DNA from: CBEUVQ01 sp965546615
Lineage (GTDB): Bacteria > Bacillota > Desulfotomaculia > Desulfotomaculales > Desulfohalotomaculaceae
Assembly: GCA_965546615.1 (NCBI GenBank)
Contig: CBEUVQ010000050.1
Coordinates: 1 to 13,177, forward strand
DNA length: 13,177 nt
Direction: 5' to 3'
The translations under genes and the position numbers were made by a program. The notes below the pieces were generated by a model that ran no database searches, had not been told where the DNA came from, and saw nothing but the letters and a program-made list of their open reading frames with translations. Positions 1 through 5,972 of this stretch are shown one piece after another. How positions within the stretch are numbered: the stretch's first letter is position 1; each line of letters opens with the position of its first letter.

Positions 1-610
1 GAAAAGTTACCAAGTTAACCGTAAGTGATGACAATGATCCGTACCTGTGGTTTAACGTACAAAAAGCCGGTGGCGAATATAAGTACACCATAGTAGATAA
101 AGATGGTGTAACCTATGAAGCCACCATTAACTGGACGGCACCGCAAAAAGTAGAAGCAGTAGCAACCGGTATCGAAGGCGAGCATGAAGGAAACCACTAT
201 GTAGAATACAGCATTGGAGACCTGGACCTTACCAGCTTCACCAAGATGTATCAAATCAAACCAAACGGTGATGTTTCCGAACTGACCGCCAATACTGACA
301 AAAACCTGTGGTTTAAGACCAATGATCAAGCTGCAGGAGACCATGTCTTCCTGGTGAAGAAAGGCGAAATTTGGTACACAGCAACGATTACCTATGAAGC
401 ACCGGAAGCTAAAACAGCCAACTTTGAAGCCATAGGAAGCATAGGTATGCATGAAGGCAAAATCTACGAAGGCTACCAACTGCTTGATGAAAATAATAAC
501 CGGATAGATTTGGTAGCAGGCAATATAAGCAGCATGAGCGTTACTGGTCCGGATGGAAAAGTTACCAAGTTAACCGTAAGTGATGACAATGATCCGTACC
601 TGTGGTTTAA
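1..610 (+). repeat. 55-bp perfect direct repeat within the repeat-protein gene (copies 1-55 and 556-610)
   Basis: Nucleotides 1-55 are identical to 556-610. The offset is 555 bp, or 185 codons, so the copies are in frame and two protein units apart. They encode the stretch around TVSDDNDPYLWFN. The identity stops at once after position 55 (c56 against t611), while the rest of the units have diverged. This suggests recent gene conversion or duplication within the array rather than slow divergence. The left copy may extend beyond the window edge. Confidence 0.9.
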
Positions 611-1787
611 TGTAGAAAAAGAAGCAGGAACATACACCTACACTATAACAACCAAAGGGGATACAACCTACGAAGCAAGCATAAACTGGTCAGCGCCTAA
701 GAACGGAACATGGGAAGCAACCGGCAACAAAGGCGAACATGACAACAAGAACTACGTAGAATTTGAGTTAAAAGACAACGGTGAACGGGTATCCCTTAAG
801 GAAGGGGAAGTTAAACTTATAGCCCAAAAAGTAGGGGATAATTGGGAAGAGTTAACCCCGAACACAGATGAAACCCTGTGGTTCAACAAAGACAAAGAAT
901 CCGGAAGATATGAGTTCTTTGTAGTAACAAAAGCAGGTGTAATGTACAAGGCAGTGCTGAATTGGGACAAAGAAGCACCGAAAGTAACAGCTACAGCTAG
1001 CCCCGAAACATTAAATCAAAATACCGCATCTTTAACCTTAACCTTTGAGGTAGAAGATGCAAGTGAACTGGCATTCTTAGAGATAGACCACAGTTTGGGT
1101 AGTCATTCTGGAACACCAGAGGATAAACAATTACCCGAATTCAAGCTCTATCCGAACGAAGATAATCCTTGGGGTGAAGATGGTGCTTCAAATCTAGCTA
1201 AATCAGCATACGGTGTAACTGCAGCCTATGACCCGAGCACAAAGACATGGACAATAACTTTTGAACAAGGGGATCAAGCTGACAATGCATTAGCAAGGAT
1301 TAAAGAACAATCTCAATTTAGGGTTTACTATGTCGTAGAAGACATTCATGGTAATGCCTTTGGCTCAATGGATCCGACAAGTTCTGCAAACACATTGGCG
1401 ATAGATGTAGAATCAGCAGAGCAAAGTGAGAGCACAGAGAGCTTTAACGTCAGCCCGCTTACCGGTGATGATGAGCTTGAAATGAACGAGCCGATCGATG
1501 AGGAAGAGCATGCTGATGAAGCAGAAGTAATAAACAACGAGAACGAACCGGCAAATGGAGAAGAATTAGCTGAAGAAGAACCGATCAATGAGGAAGAGTA
1601 TATTGATGAAGAAGAAGCAGTTAATAACGAAGATGAGGCGGTAAATGAAGAAATAAGCGAAGAAACAACAGCTGATGAAGAAGAGAACTTAACTGAAGAT
1701 ACATCAGCTGATGAGGAAAGTGATGAGTCACAACAAGCTGCTGAAGAGAATGCACCAGAAGAAAGTGTAGAGGAAGATGCAGCTTAG
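1..1787 (+). CDS. C-terminal part of a large repeat-containing, acidic-tailed probable surface or secreted protein (5' end outside window)
   Basis: The frame is open to the left edge (first full codon at 3), giving 594 residues of a longer protein; an internal ATG at 246 is not the true start. Four related units of about 87-98 residues are visible (3-143 partial, 144-404, 405-698, 699-980). Each has an LWF motif in its middle (codons at 45, 306, 600, 876), then G-x-Y-x-F/Y strands, and ends in a pattern like INWxAP, as in beta-sandwich surface repeats. Nucleotides 981 to about 1420 encode a different beta-rich region. The last 100 or so residues (from about 1468) are about half Asp/Glu with no Lys or Arg, and contain a duplicated block starting EPI[DN]EEE. 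I see no cysteine, no LPxTG sorting signal, no SLH domain and no C-terminal membrane helix. I do not recognise a family. An extracellular structural or adhesive role is inferred from architecture only; the signal peptide would lie outside the window. Confidence 0.85.
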   Translation, partial: KVTKLTVSDDNDPYLWFNVQKAGGEYKYTIVDKDGVTYEATINWTAPQKVEAVATGIEGEHEGNHYVEYSIGDLDLTSFTKMYQIKPNGDVSELTANTDKNLWFKTNDQAAGDHVFLVKKGEIWYTATITYEAPEAKTANFEAIGSIGMHEGKIYEGYQLLDENNNRIDLVAGNISSMSVTGPDGKVTKLTVSDDNDPYLWFNVEKEAGTYTYTITTKGDTTYEASINWSAPKNGTWEATGNKGEHDNKNYVEFELKDNGERVSLKEGEVKLIAQKVGDNWEELTPNTDETLWFNKDKESGRYEFFVVTKAGVMYKAVLNWDKEAPKVTATASPETLNQNTASLTLTFEVEDASELAFLEIDHSLGSHSGTPEDKQLPEFKLYPNEDNPWGEDGASNLAKSAYGVTAAYDPSTKTWTITFEQGDQADNALARIKEQSQFRVYYVVEDIHGNAFGSMDPTSSANTLAIDVESAEQSESTESFNVSPLTGDDELEMNEPIDEEEHADEAEVINNENEPANGEELAEEEPINEEEYIDEEEAVNNEDEAVNEEISEETTADEEENLTEDTSADEESDESQQAAEENAPEESVEEDAA

Positions 1788-1796
1788 AAACAATAT

Positions 1797-1830
1797 AACC
1801 ATTCTAACTGACTAATCAGTCAGAATGGTT
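1797..1830 (+). other. Imperfect inverted repeat just after the repeat-protein stop codon
   Basis: AACCATTCT (1797-1805) pairs with AGAATGGTT (1822-1830), and ACTGA (1807-1811) pairs with TCAGT (1816-1820) around a 4-nt loop, with one A/C mismatch between the two stems. No T-run follows on the + strand, so it is a poor terminator alone. It may protect the mRNA 3' end or work together with the stronger hairpin that follows. Confidence 0.5.
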
Positions 1831-1841
1831 TAAAAAGCATG

Positions 1842-1890
1842 AAGCCTCGCGAAAAAGTCAGTATTTGATTTTTCGCGGGGCTTTTCATTT
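1842..1890 (+). terminator. Rho-independent terminator of the repeat-protein gene
   Basis: A 15-bp stem is formed by AAGCCTCGCGAAAAA (1842-1856) and TTTTTCGCGGGGCTT (1869-1883), with one G-U pair and a 12-nt loop, followed by a T-rich stretch through 1890. It lies 55 nt after the stop at 1787 and separates this gene from the downstream group. The A-rich left arm and a T5 run at the other side (complement of 1832-1836) suggest it could also stop minus-strand transcripts. Confidence 0.8.
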
Positions 1891-1928
1891 AATCTTTTGG
1901 GTATATTGGTAAATGTATTTCGGTGAAT

Positions 1929-1955
1929 AAAAAAGCAGGGTGTTTTTAACCCCGC
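1929..1955 (-). terminator. Minus-strand intrinsic terminator
   Basis: On the minus strand GCGGGGT, a 7-nt loop and ACCCTGC form a 7-bp stem (one G-U pair) followed by six T. On the + strand the corresponding pair is A-C and no T-run follows the hairpin, so direction is minus. Confidence 0.55.
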
Positions 1956-1962
1956 CACAGCA

Positions 1963-2011
1963 CTTGACTCGATGGTCTTTTGTCTGTTGATGATCTTGAC
2001 TCTAAGGTCTT
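1963..2011. repeat. Two 17-bp direct repeats with 32-bp period
   Basis: CTTGACTC-GAT-GGTCTT (1963-1979) and CTTGACTC-TAA-GGTCTT (1995-2011) match at 14 of 17 positions. The three differences all sit together in the centre, and the copies are separated by 15 bp. Each copy contains GAC-N6-GTC, a small inverted repeat. The centre-to-centre spacing of 32 bp is close to three helical turns. This looks like a pair of protein binding sites or, if the minus strand is transcribed, a duplicated RNA motif. Confidence 0.6.
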
Positions 2012-2225
2012 GATTCAAAAAAACATCTTCTGTTATTGAAAAGGTAAAATTATTGTTTATCTATCTACATTATTATACATTATCAAAATGTTGTCATTTT
2101 TTAAGCTGCAAAAGACTTATTTTATTAGGACTAAAGTCATAGTCGGGAGCTGGTTGGGTGAAAATACGCTGCTTTTTTGCTTGAAAATCAACTTTTCTGC
2201 TGTTTGCAAATAACCCAACATCGCG

Positions 2226-2254
2226 GCAGGATATTTACGCCTGTAGATGAAATA
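2226..2254 (+). promoter_or_regulatory. Sigma-H-like promoter upstream of mobA
   Basis: GCAGGATAT (2226-2234) fits the sigma-H -35 pattern RnAGGAwWW. After exactly 11 nt comes GATGAAATA (2246-2254), which fits the -10 pattern RnnGAATww with one mismatch. The same arrangement, with the same 11-nt spacing and the same GAAAT variant, occurs upstream of pilM. The consensus is known from spore-forming Bacillota; its use here is inferred. Confidence 0.4.
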
Positions 2255-2269
2255 ATGAATATGTATAAT
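2242..2269 (+). promoter_or_regulatory. Candidate housekeeping promoter for mobA
   Basis: A perfect -10 hexamer TATAAT lies at 2264-2269, about 30 nt before the mobA start. The best -35 at 16-nt spacing (TGTAGA, 2242-2247) matches TTGACA at only three positions, so the -35 is weak. It overlaps the sigma-H-like site, and the two could serve different growth phases. Confidence 0.45.
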
Positions 2270-2298
2270 TAAACGGACTAGCAGGGAGGGGCGCATTG

Positions 2299-2892
2299 GT
2301 GAAGATTTCTGCTGCTGTATTGGCCGGAGGGAAAAGTTCCCGTATGGGTACAAACAAAGCCTTGTTAGAGCTGCGCAGCTGTCGGATTATCGATCACGCT
2401 TTAAATGAACTGCATCAAGTAAGTAATGATGTACTGTTAATTACTAATACACCCGAGGTATATCGGGGATTAACGGTGCGCACAGCTTCAGATGTACTGC
2501 CGGGTTATGGTCCGCTTTCCGGCATTCATTCGGCGCTGGTACATGCCAAAAATGATTCGGTGCTGGTGGTGGCCTGTGATATGCCGTTTGTTGATGCCAA
2601 CCTGGCGCGTTTGATGATGGATTCAGCAGCAGATTTTGATGTCGTTATTCCCAAAGTAGATGGGTATTATGAGCCGCTGTTTGCTATTTACGGCAAAAAA
2701 TGTATTTCAGCCATTGAGCAGTGCGTGCAGCAGGGGAAGCTGCGTGTGGTTGACTTTTTTGCATATGTAAAGGTAAAATGTGTAAACAAAAAAGAAATTG
2801 CAGCTGTGGCTGATTTGGAGCGGGTGTTTTACAATGTAAATACCCCGAAAGAATTGGCTTTGGCAAAAAAACTTATCGAAGGCGGGACATAA
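2299..2892 (+). CDS. mobA: Molybdenum cofactor guanylyltransferase MobA
   Basis: This cytoplasmic enzyme of the GT-A-like nucleotidyltransferase fold attaches GMP from GTP to molybdopterin-bound molybdenum, making MGD for DMSO-reductase-family oxidoreductases. The 197 residues carry the family signatures: LAGGKSSRMGTNKALL (about residues 8-23, nucleotide binding), GPLSGI (the guanine-side loop), CDMPF (93-97, with Asp94 expected to bind Mg2+), EPLFAIY, and NVNTPKEL near the C-terminus. Length is normal. The start is a choice between TTG at 2296 and GTG at 2299, with GGAGG at 2285-2289 giving spacings of 6 and 9 nt; GTG is preferred as the more usual codon. It is the first gene after the terminator-bounded spacer and lies 2 nt before the yqeG-like gene. 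A related cytidylyltransferase (MocA) is less likely given CDMPF and NTPKEL. Confidence 0.93.
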   Translation: MKISAAVLAGGKSSRMGTNKALLELRSCRIIDHALNELHQVSNDVLLITNTPEVYRGLTVRTASDVLPGYGPLSGIHSALVHAKNDSVLVVACDMPFVDANLARLMMDSAADFDVVIPKVDGYYEPLFAIYGKKCISAIEQCVQQGKLRVVDFFAYVKVKCVNKKEIAAVADLERVFYNVNTPKELALAKKLIEGGT

Positions 2893-2894
2893 GA

Positions 2895-3392
2895 TTGAGC
2901 ATTTTTTATCCAGACATGTATGTCAGCAGTTTGAATAATATAGATATTGATAAATTGAAGCAGCAGGGAATAAAAGCTATTTTTTTTGATTTGGATAATA
3001 CTCTGGTTCCCTGGGGCAGTGATGAGCTGGCTGATGAAACGGCAGAGTGGTTTGTTAAGCTGCGCGATGCCGGGTTTAAAACCTGCATTGTCAGCAATAA
3101 CAGTGAAGATCGGGTTAGCAGGCTGTGCAGACGGTTGGGCATACCCGGTATTCATAAGGCTGCCAAGCCCCGCCGTAAGGCTTTTCGCCAAGCACTGCAA
3201 GCTTTAAATGTAGCACCTCATGAAGCGGCGATGGTGGGGGATCAGGTTTTTACCGATGTTTTAGGTGCCAATCGTTTGGGGTTGTACTCTGTATTGGTAG
3301 TGCCGATGAGCAAACACGAATTTATTGGCACGCGCATCAACCGCCGGTTGGAAAAACTGGTGCTGCGCCGCATTAAGCATTTGTTAAATTAA
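2895..3392 (+). CDS. yqeG: YqeG-family HAD-superfamily (subfamily IIIA) phosphatase
   Basis: The 165-residue protein shows the haloacid-dehalogenase phosphatase motifs. Motif I is DLDNTLV, with nucleophile Asp32 and acid/base Asp34. Motif II is the Ser in IVSNNSEDR. A Lys in KAAKPRRKAF follows, and motif IV is GDQVFTD (Asp116 and Asp121, Mg2+ binding). The N-terminal FYPDMYV matches the LPDxYV opening of YqeG proteins and supports the TTG start at 2895, with a GGCGGGA sequence 7 nt upstream; the next ATG (2916) would remove it. The family is related to yeast Gep4 and plant PGPP1, phosphatidylglycerophosphate phosphatases, so a role in phosphatidylglycerol synthesis is plausible but not shown here. 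In Bacillus yqeG lies near aroE, as here, but yqeH is absent between them. It sits 2 nt after mobA and is probably co-transcribed. Confidence 0.9.
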   Translation: MSIFYPDMYVSSLNNIDIDKLKQQGIKAIFFDLDNTLVPWGSDELADETAEWFVKLRDAGFKTCIVSNNSEDRVSRLCRRLGIPGIHKAAKPRRKAFRQALQALNVAPHEAAMVGDQVFTDVLGANRLGLYSVLVVPMSKHEFIGTRINRRLEKLVLRRIKHLLN

Positions 3393-3415
3393 TATAAAGT
3401 TAGGTGATGCAGTTA

Positions 3416-4273
3416 ATGATAACCGGCAGCACCACTGTATGCGGTTTGTTTGGCTGTCCGGTGGGGCATTCGTTTTCGCCCATGATGCACAATGCTGCTT
3501 TTGAAGCATTAAAGTTAAATTGGGTGTACCTGCCGTTTAATGTTTATCCCCGGCAGCTGCCGCAGGCAGTTGCTGCGGTGCGGGCGCTTAATTTGGCGGG
3601 GGTAAATGTAACTGTTCCTCATAAACAAGCAGTTCTGCCGCTGCTGGATGAATTAACCCCAACCGCATCCGCTGTAGGTGCGGTAAATACCATTATTAAT
3701 GAAAACGGTAAGCTGATAGGGCACAACACCGACGGTGCAGGTTTTACCAAAGCGCTTAAGCTGCAGGCAGGTTTTACGCCAAAAGGCAAGCGGGCTGCTG
3801 TTTTAGGCGCAGGCGGAGCGGCACGGGCGGCTGCGGTGCAGCTCGCATTAGAGGGAGCGGATGAAGTTGTGCTGGTTAACCGCACTCCTGAACGGGCACA
3901 GAGTTTGGCAGCTGTGCTGAAGCAGTTTGGTGTAAGCACAGCGGTATATACTTGGCAGCAGGCAGAGCTTTCTGCGGTGTTAAAGCAGGCGGATTTAATT
4001 GTGCAGGCCACCAAACTGGGGATGCACCCCGAGGTAGATCAATGTCCGCCGATTCCGCCCCAAAGCCTGCACGCCGGTCAAACAGTGTGTGATTTAATTT
4101 ATAACCCTAATGAAACTAAGTTTTTAAAATTGGCCAAATCTGCCCAAGCGCAAACAATTAACGGTTTGGGCATGCTGCTGTATCAAGGGGTTTTGGCCTT
4201 TGAGCTTTGGACAAAAACAAATGCTCCTGTTGAGGTAATGAAAGCTGCTTTAAAGAAGCAAATTGGAGGCTAA
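3416..4273 (+). CDS. aroE: Shikimate dehydrogenase (NADP+) AroE
   Basis: AroE reduces 3-dehydroshikimate to shikimate with NADPH in the cytoplasm. Visible motifs are the shikimate-binding SFSPMMHNAAF (residues 19-29, the SxS pair), NVTVPHK (64-70, Lys70 catalytic) and GHNTDGAGF (Asn104 and Asp106, the latter the second catalytic residue). The Rossmann loop VLGAGGAARAA and the NADP-phosphate-binding NRTPERA follow, with DLIYNPNETKFL and NGLGMLLYQG near the C-terminus. Length (285 residues) is typical. ATG at 3416 is preferred because GGTG lies 9 nt before it and homologues commonly begin with an M-x-I-T-G-like stretch. Starts at GTG 3404 or ATG 3407 would add 4 or 3 residues but have no proper ribosome binding site. 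It starts 23 nt after yqeG and ends 2 nt before aroC. Confidence 0.95.
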   Translation: MITGSTTVCGLFGCPVGHSFSPMMHNAAFEALKLNWVYLPFNVYPRQLPQAVAAVRALNLAGVNVTVPHKQAVLPLLDELTPTASAVGAVNTIINENGKLIGHNTDGAGFTKALKLQAGFTPKGKRAAVLGAGGAARAAAVQLALEGADEVVLVNRTPERAQSLAAVLKQFGVSTAVYTWQQAELSAVLKQADLIVQATKLGMHPEVDQCPPIPPQSLHAGQTVCDLIYNPNETKFLKLAKSAQAQTINGLGMLLYQGVLAFELWTKTNAPVEVMKAALKKQIGG

Positions 4274-4275
4274 AC

Positions 4276-5436
4276 ATGCTTAGATATTTAACAGCGGGTG
4301 AATCTCACGGCCCTGCTCTTACCGCAATTATTGAAGGAATGCCGGCAGGGCTGCCGTTAACGGAAGAATACATCAATCACCAGCTGGCCCGCCGGCAGAA
4401 AGGCTACGGACGGGGCGGACGCATGAAGATTGAAAAAGACACCGTCAAATTTTTAGCTGGTGTGCGGGGCGGCCTAACGCTGGGCAGTCCCATTGCTATG
4501 CTGATTGAAAATAAAGATTACGCCAACTGGGCGCACACTATGGCCCCCGGCCCGGAGGCAGCGACTGCTGATAAAGTGGTTACCCGGCCGCGCCCCGGAC
4601 ATGCTGATTTAACGGGGGCAATTAAATACCGTCACAGCGATATCCGCAACGTGCTTGAGCGGGCCAGTGCGCGGGAAACAGCGGCCCGGGTGGCGGTGGG
4701 CAGTGCTGCCCGGCGGCTTTTAGAAGAACTGGGCGTTAGAATTATCGGCTTGGTATGTCAAATTGGCAGCGTTAAACTGGAAACGGCAGATTACAGTTAC
4801 CGGCAGCTGCAGGAAATGCTGGCACAGTCGCAGTTAATGTGTCCTGACCAGGCAGCGGAACAAAAAATGATCAAAGAAATTGACCGCGCCAAAGATGCGG
4901 GTGATTCGCTGGGCGGTGTTTTTGAAATCCGCGCTTACCACGTTCCGCTGGGGTTGGGCAGTTACGTTCACTACGATCGCAAATTAGACGGTTCTTTGGC
5001 AAAAGCATTGATGAGCATTCAAGCGATTAAAGGGGTAGAAGTGGGCTGCGGTTTTAAAGCTGCGGAGCTGCCCGGTTCTAAAGTACACGATCAAATATAT
5101 TACCGCCAGGATGCCGGCTTTTACCGCCAAACTAACGGTGCCGGCGGTATTGAAGGCGGCATGACCAACGGTGAGCCGGTTGTTGTGCGGGCGGCGATGA
5201 AGCCTATCCCCACTTTATATCAGCCGCTGAAGAGTGTTGATTTGCACAGCAAAGAGAGCTTTAATGCTTCAATAGAACGCTCCGATGTATGTGCGGTGCC
5301 GGCAGCGGCAGTGGTAGGTGAGGCAGCAGTGGCTTTTGAATTGGCAGCGGCAGTGCTGGAGAAATTCGGCAGCGACAATCTGGCTGATCTGAAAAAAGCG
5401 GTGCAAAGCCATCATGAGTATGTAAGGAAGGTGTAA
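4276..5436 (+). CDS. aroC: Chorismate synthase AroC
   Basis: AroC catalyses 1,4-elimination of phosphate from 5-enolpyruvylshikimate-3-phosphate to give chorismate, using reduced FMN. The 386 residues contain all three family signatures: GESHGPAL (residues 8-15), RNVLERASARETAARVA near residue 125, and RSDVCAVPAAAVVGEAA near the C-terminus. GRGGRMKIEKD and RPRPGHADLTGAIKY, which line the active site, are also present. The length matches the usual bacterial enzyme. ATG at 4276 follows a TTGGAGG ribosome binding site at 4262-4268 with 7-nt spacing. It begins 2 nt after the aroE stop and ends 2 nt before the aroK start, so it sits in the middle of a shikimate operon. There is no sign of damage. 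Confidence 0.97.
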   Translation: MLRYLTAGESHGPALTAIIEGMPAGLPLTEEYINHQLARRQKGYGRGGRMKIEKDTVKFLAGVRGGLTLGSPIAMLIENKDYANWAHTMAPGPEAATADKVVTRPRPGHADLTGAIKYRHSDIRNVLERASARETAARVAVGSAARRLLEELGVRIIGLVCQIGSVKLETADYSYRQLQEMLAQSQLMCPDQAAEQKMIKEIDRAKDAGDSLGGVFEIRAYHVPLGLGSYVHYDRKLDGSLAKALMSIQAIKGVEVGCGFKAAELPGSKVHDQIYYRQDAGFYRQTNGAGGIEGGMTNGEPVVVRAAMKPIPTLYQPLKSVDLHSKESFNASIERSDVCAVPAAAVVGEAAVAFELAAAVLEKFGSDNLADLKKAVQSHHEYVRKV

Positions 5437-5438
5437 GC

Positions 5439-5972
5439 TTGCGTAATATTGTGTTAATTGGCTTTATGGGCTGCGGTAAAAGTGCGGTGGGCAGAAGATT
5501 GGCATCAATGCTGAATTTAGAGCACATTGATACCGACAGCGAAATTGAAAAGATTACCGGAAAAACAATAATGCAGTTATTTAAAGACGGCCCTGTTCGC
5601 TTCCGCAGTGAAGAAACGCTGCTGCTGCGCAAAATGGCGGGAAAGCAAAATCTGGTTATTTCCACCGGCGGTGGCATTGTGCTTAAACCGGAAAACATTG
5701 AACTGTTAAAAGCAGACGGGGTGCTGATTCATCTTTACGCTGATCCGGAAGTGATTTATCAGCGCGTTAAAGGGAAGCGCAACCGCCCGCTGCTTAACCG
5801 AGGCAATTTAAAAGAGCGCATAAACGAACTGCTTAAAGAGCGGGCCAACGCTTATGATGCTGCTGAACTGAGTATTGATACCGGAAAATATACCATTAAT
5901 GAAATTGCTGAGCAGATTATTCAGCATCTAAAAGAAAGGAAGTATTTAAGTGCAGACTGTACTGCCGGTTAA
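5439..5972 (+). CDS. aroK: Shikimate kinase AroK
   Basis: This P-loop kinase phosphorylates shikimate at the 3-hydroxyl with ATP. The 177 residues show the Walker A loop GFMGCGKS (8-15), HIDTDSEIE (Asp33 expected to bind shikimate and Mg2+), FRSEE with Arg56, the STGGGIV Walker B/shikimate loop (75-81), and the lid region KRNRPLL. One departure: the usual GExxFRxxE segment reads GPVRFRSEE, so the Glu after the Gly is Pro. Start is TTG at 5439, preceded by AGGAAGG at 5425-5431; starting there gives the standard N-terminus RNIVLIGFMG. It begins 2 nt after aroC and overlaps aroB by 23 nt, so the two are probably translationally coupled. Confidence 0.95.
   Translation: MRNIVLIGFMGCGKSAVGRRLASMLNLEHIDTDSEIEKITGKTIMQLFKDGPVRFRSEETLLLRKMAGKQNLVISTGGGIVLKPENIELLKADGVLIHLYADPEVIYQRVKGKRNRPLLNRGNLKERINELLKERANAYDAAELSIDTGKYTINEIAEQIIQHLKERKYLSADCTAG

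Larger units (their letters stand above)
1929..2066 (-). ncRNA. Possible minus-strand small RNA in the spacer upstream of mobA
   Basis: Read on the minus strand, a hairpin with arms 1955-1949 and 1941-1935 is followed by six U (complement of 1934-1929). Position 1953/1937 is a G-U pair only in the minus-strand transcript and an A-C mismatch in the other direction, which favours minus-strand use. About 130 nt upstream lie a perfect TATAAT (complement of 2072-2077) and an overlapping AATAAT spaced 17 nt from ATGACA (complement of 2092-2097). The transcript would contain two copies of AAGACC-N3-GAGTCAAG. No known RNA family is recognised, and no clear start codon with a ribosome binding site opens the weak reading frame. 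Existence of the RNA is inferred from promoter and terminator signals only; the 5' end is approximate. Confidence 0.3.

Noticed and set aside
15..479. Long minus-strand open frame opposite the repeat protein
   Set aside because: Antisense to a repeat-containing gene whose own frame is clear, with no start signal or recognisable domain.
1..610. Insertion sequence or mobile element bounded by the 55-bp repeats
   Set aside because: The repeats are in frame within one coding sequence, and the DNA between them encodes the same type of protein unit with no transposase.
1963..2011. Short CRISPR array
   Set aside because: Only two copies, with a 15-bp spacer and mismatches inside the repeat; no cas genes nearby.
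1830..2018. Minus-strand 62-residue open frame in the spacer
   Set aside because: Its TTG start lacks a ribosome binding site, and the frame runs through two terminator hairpins. It is better explained as chance or as part of a non-coding transcript.
2129..2138. Small palindrome GACT-AA-AGTC upstream of mobA as an operator
   Set aside because: Only 4-bp arms, and no second copy was seen in the window.
2153..2219. Inverted repeat GTTGGGT (2153-2159) / ACCCAAC (2213-2219) as a molybdenum-cofactor riboswitch before mobA
   Set aside because: A single 7-bp helix with a 53-nt loop. I could not match the known Moco-RNA conserved segments, and it lies upstream of the likely promoter, so it would not be in the mRNA.
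2117..2353. Minus-strand 78-residue open frame over the mobA promoter and start
   Set aside because: It overlaps the well-supported mobA start, has no ribosome binding site, and its translation resembles no family I know.
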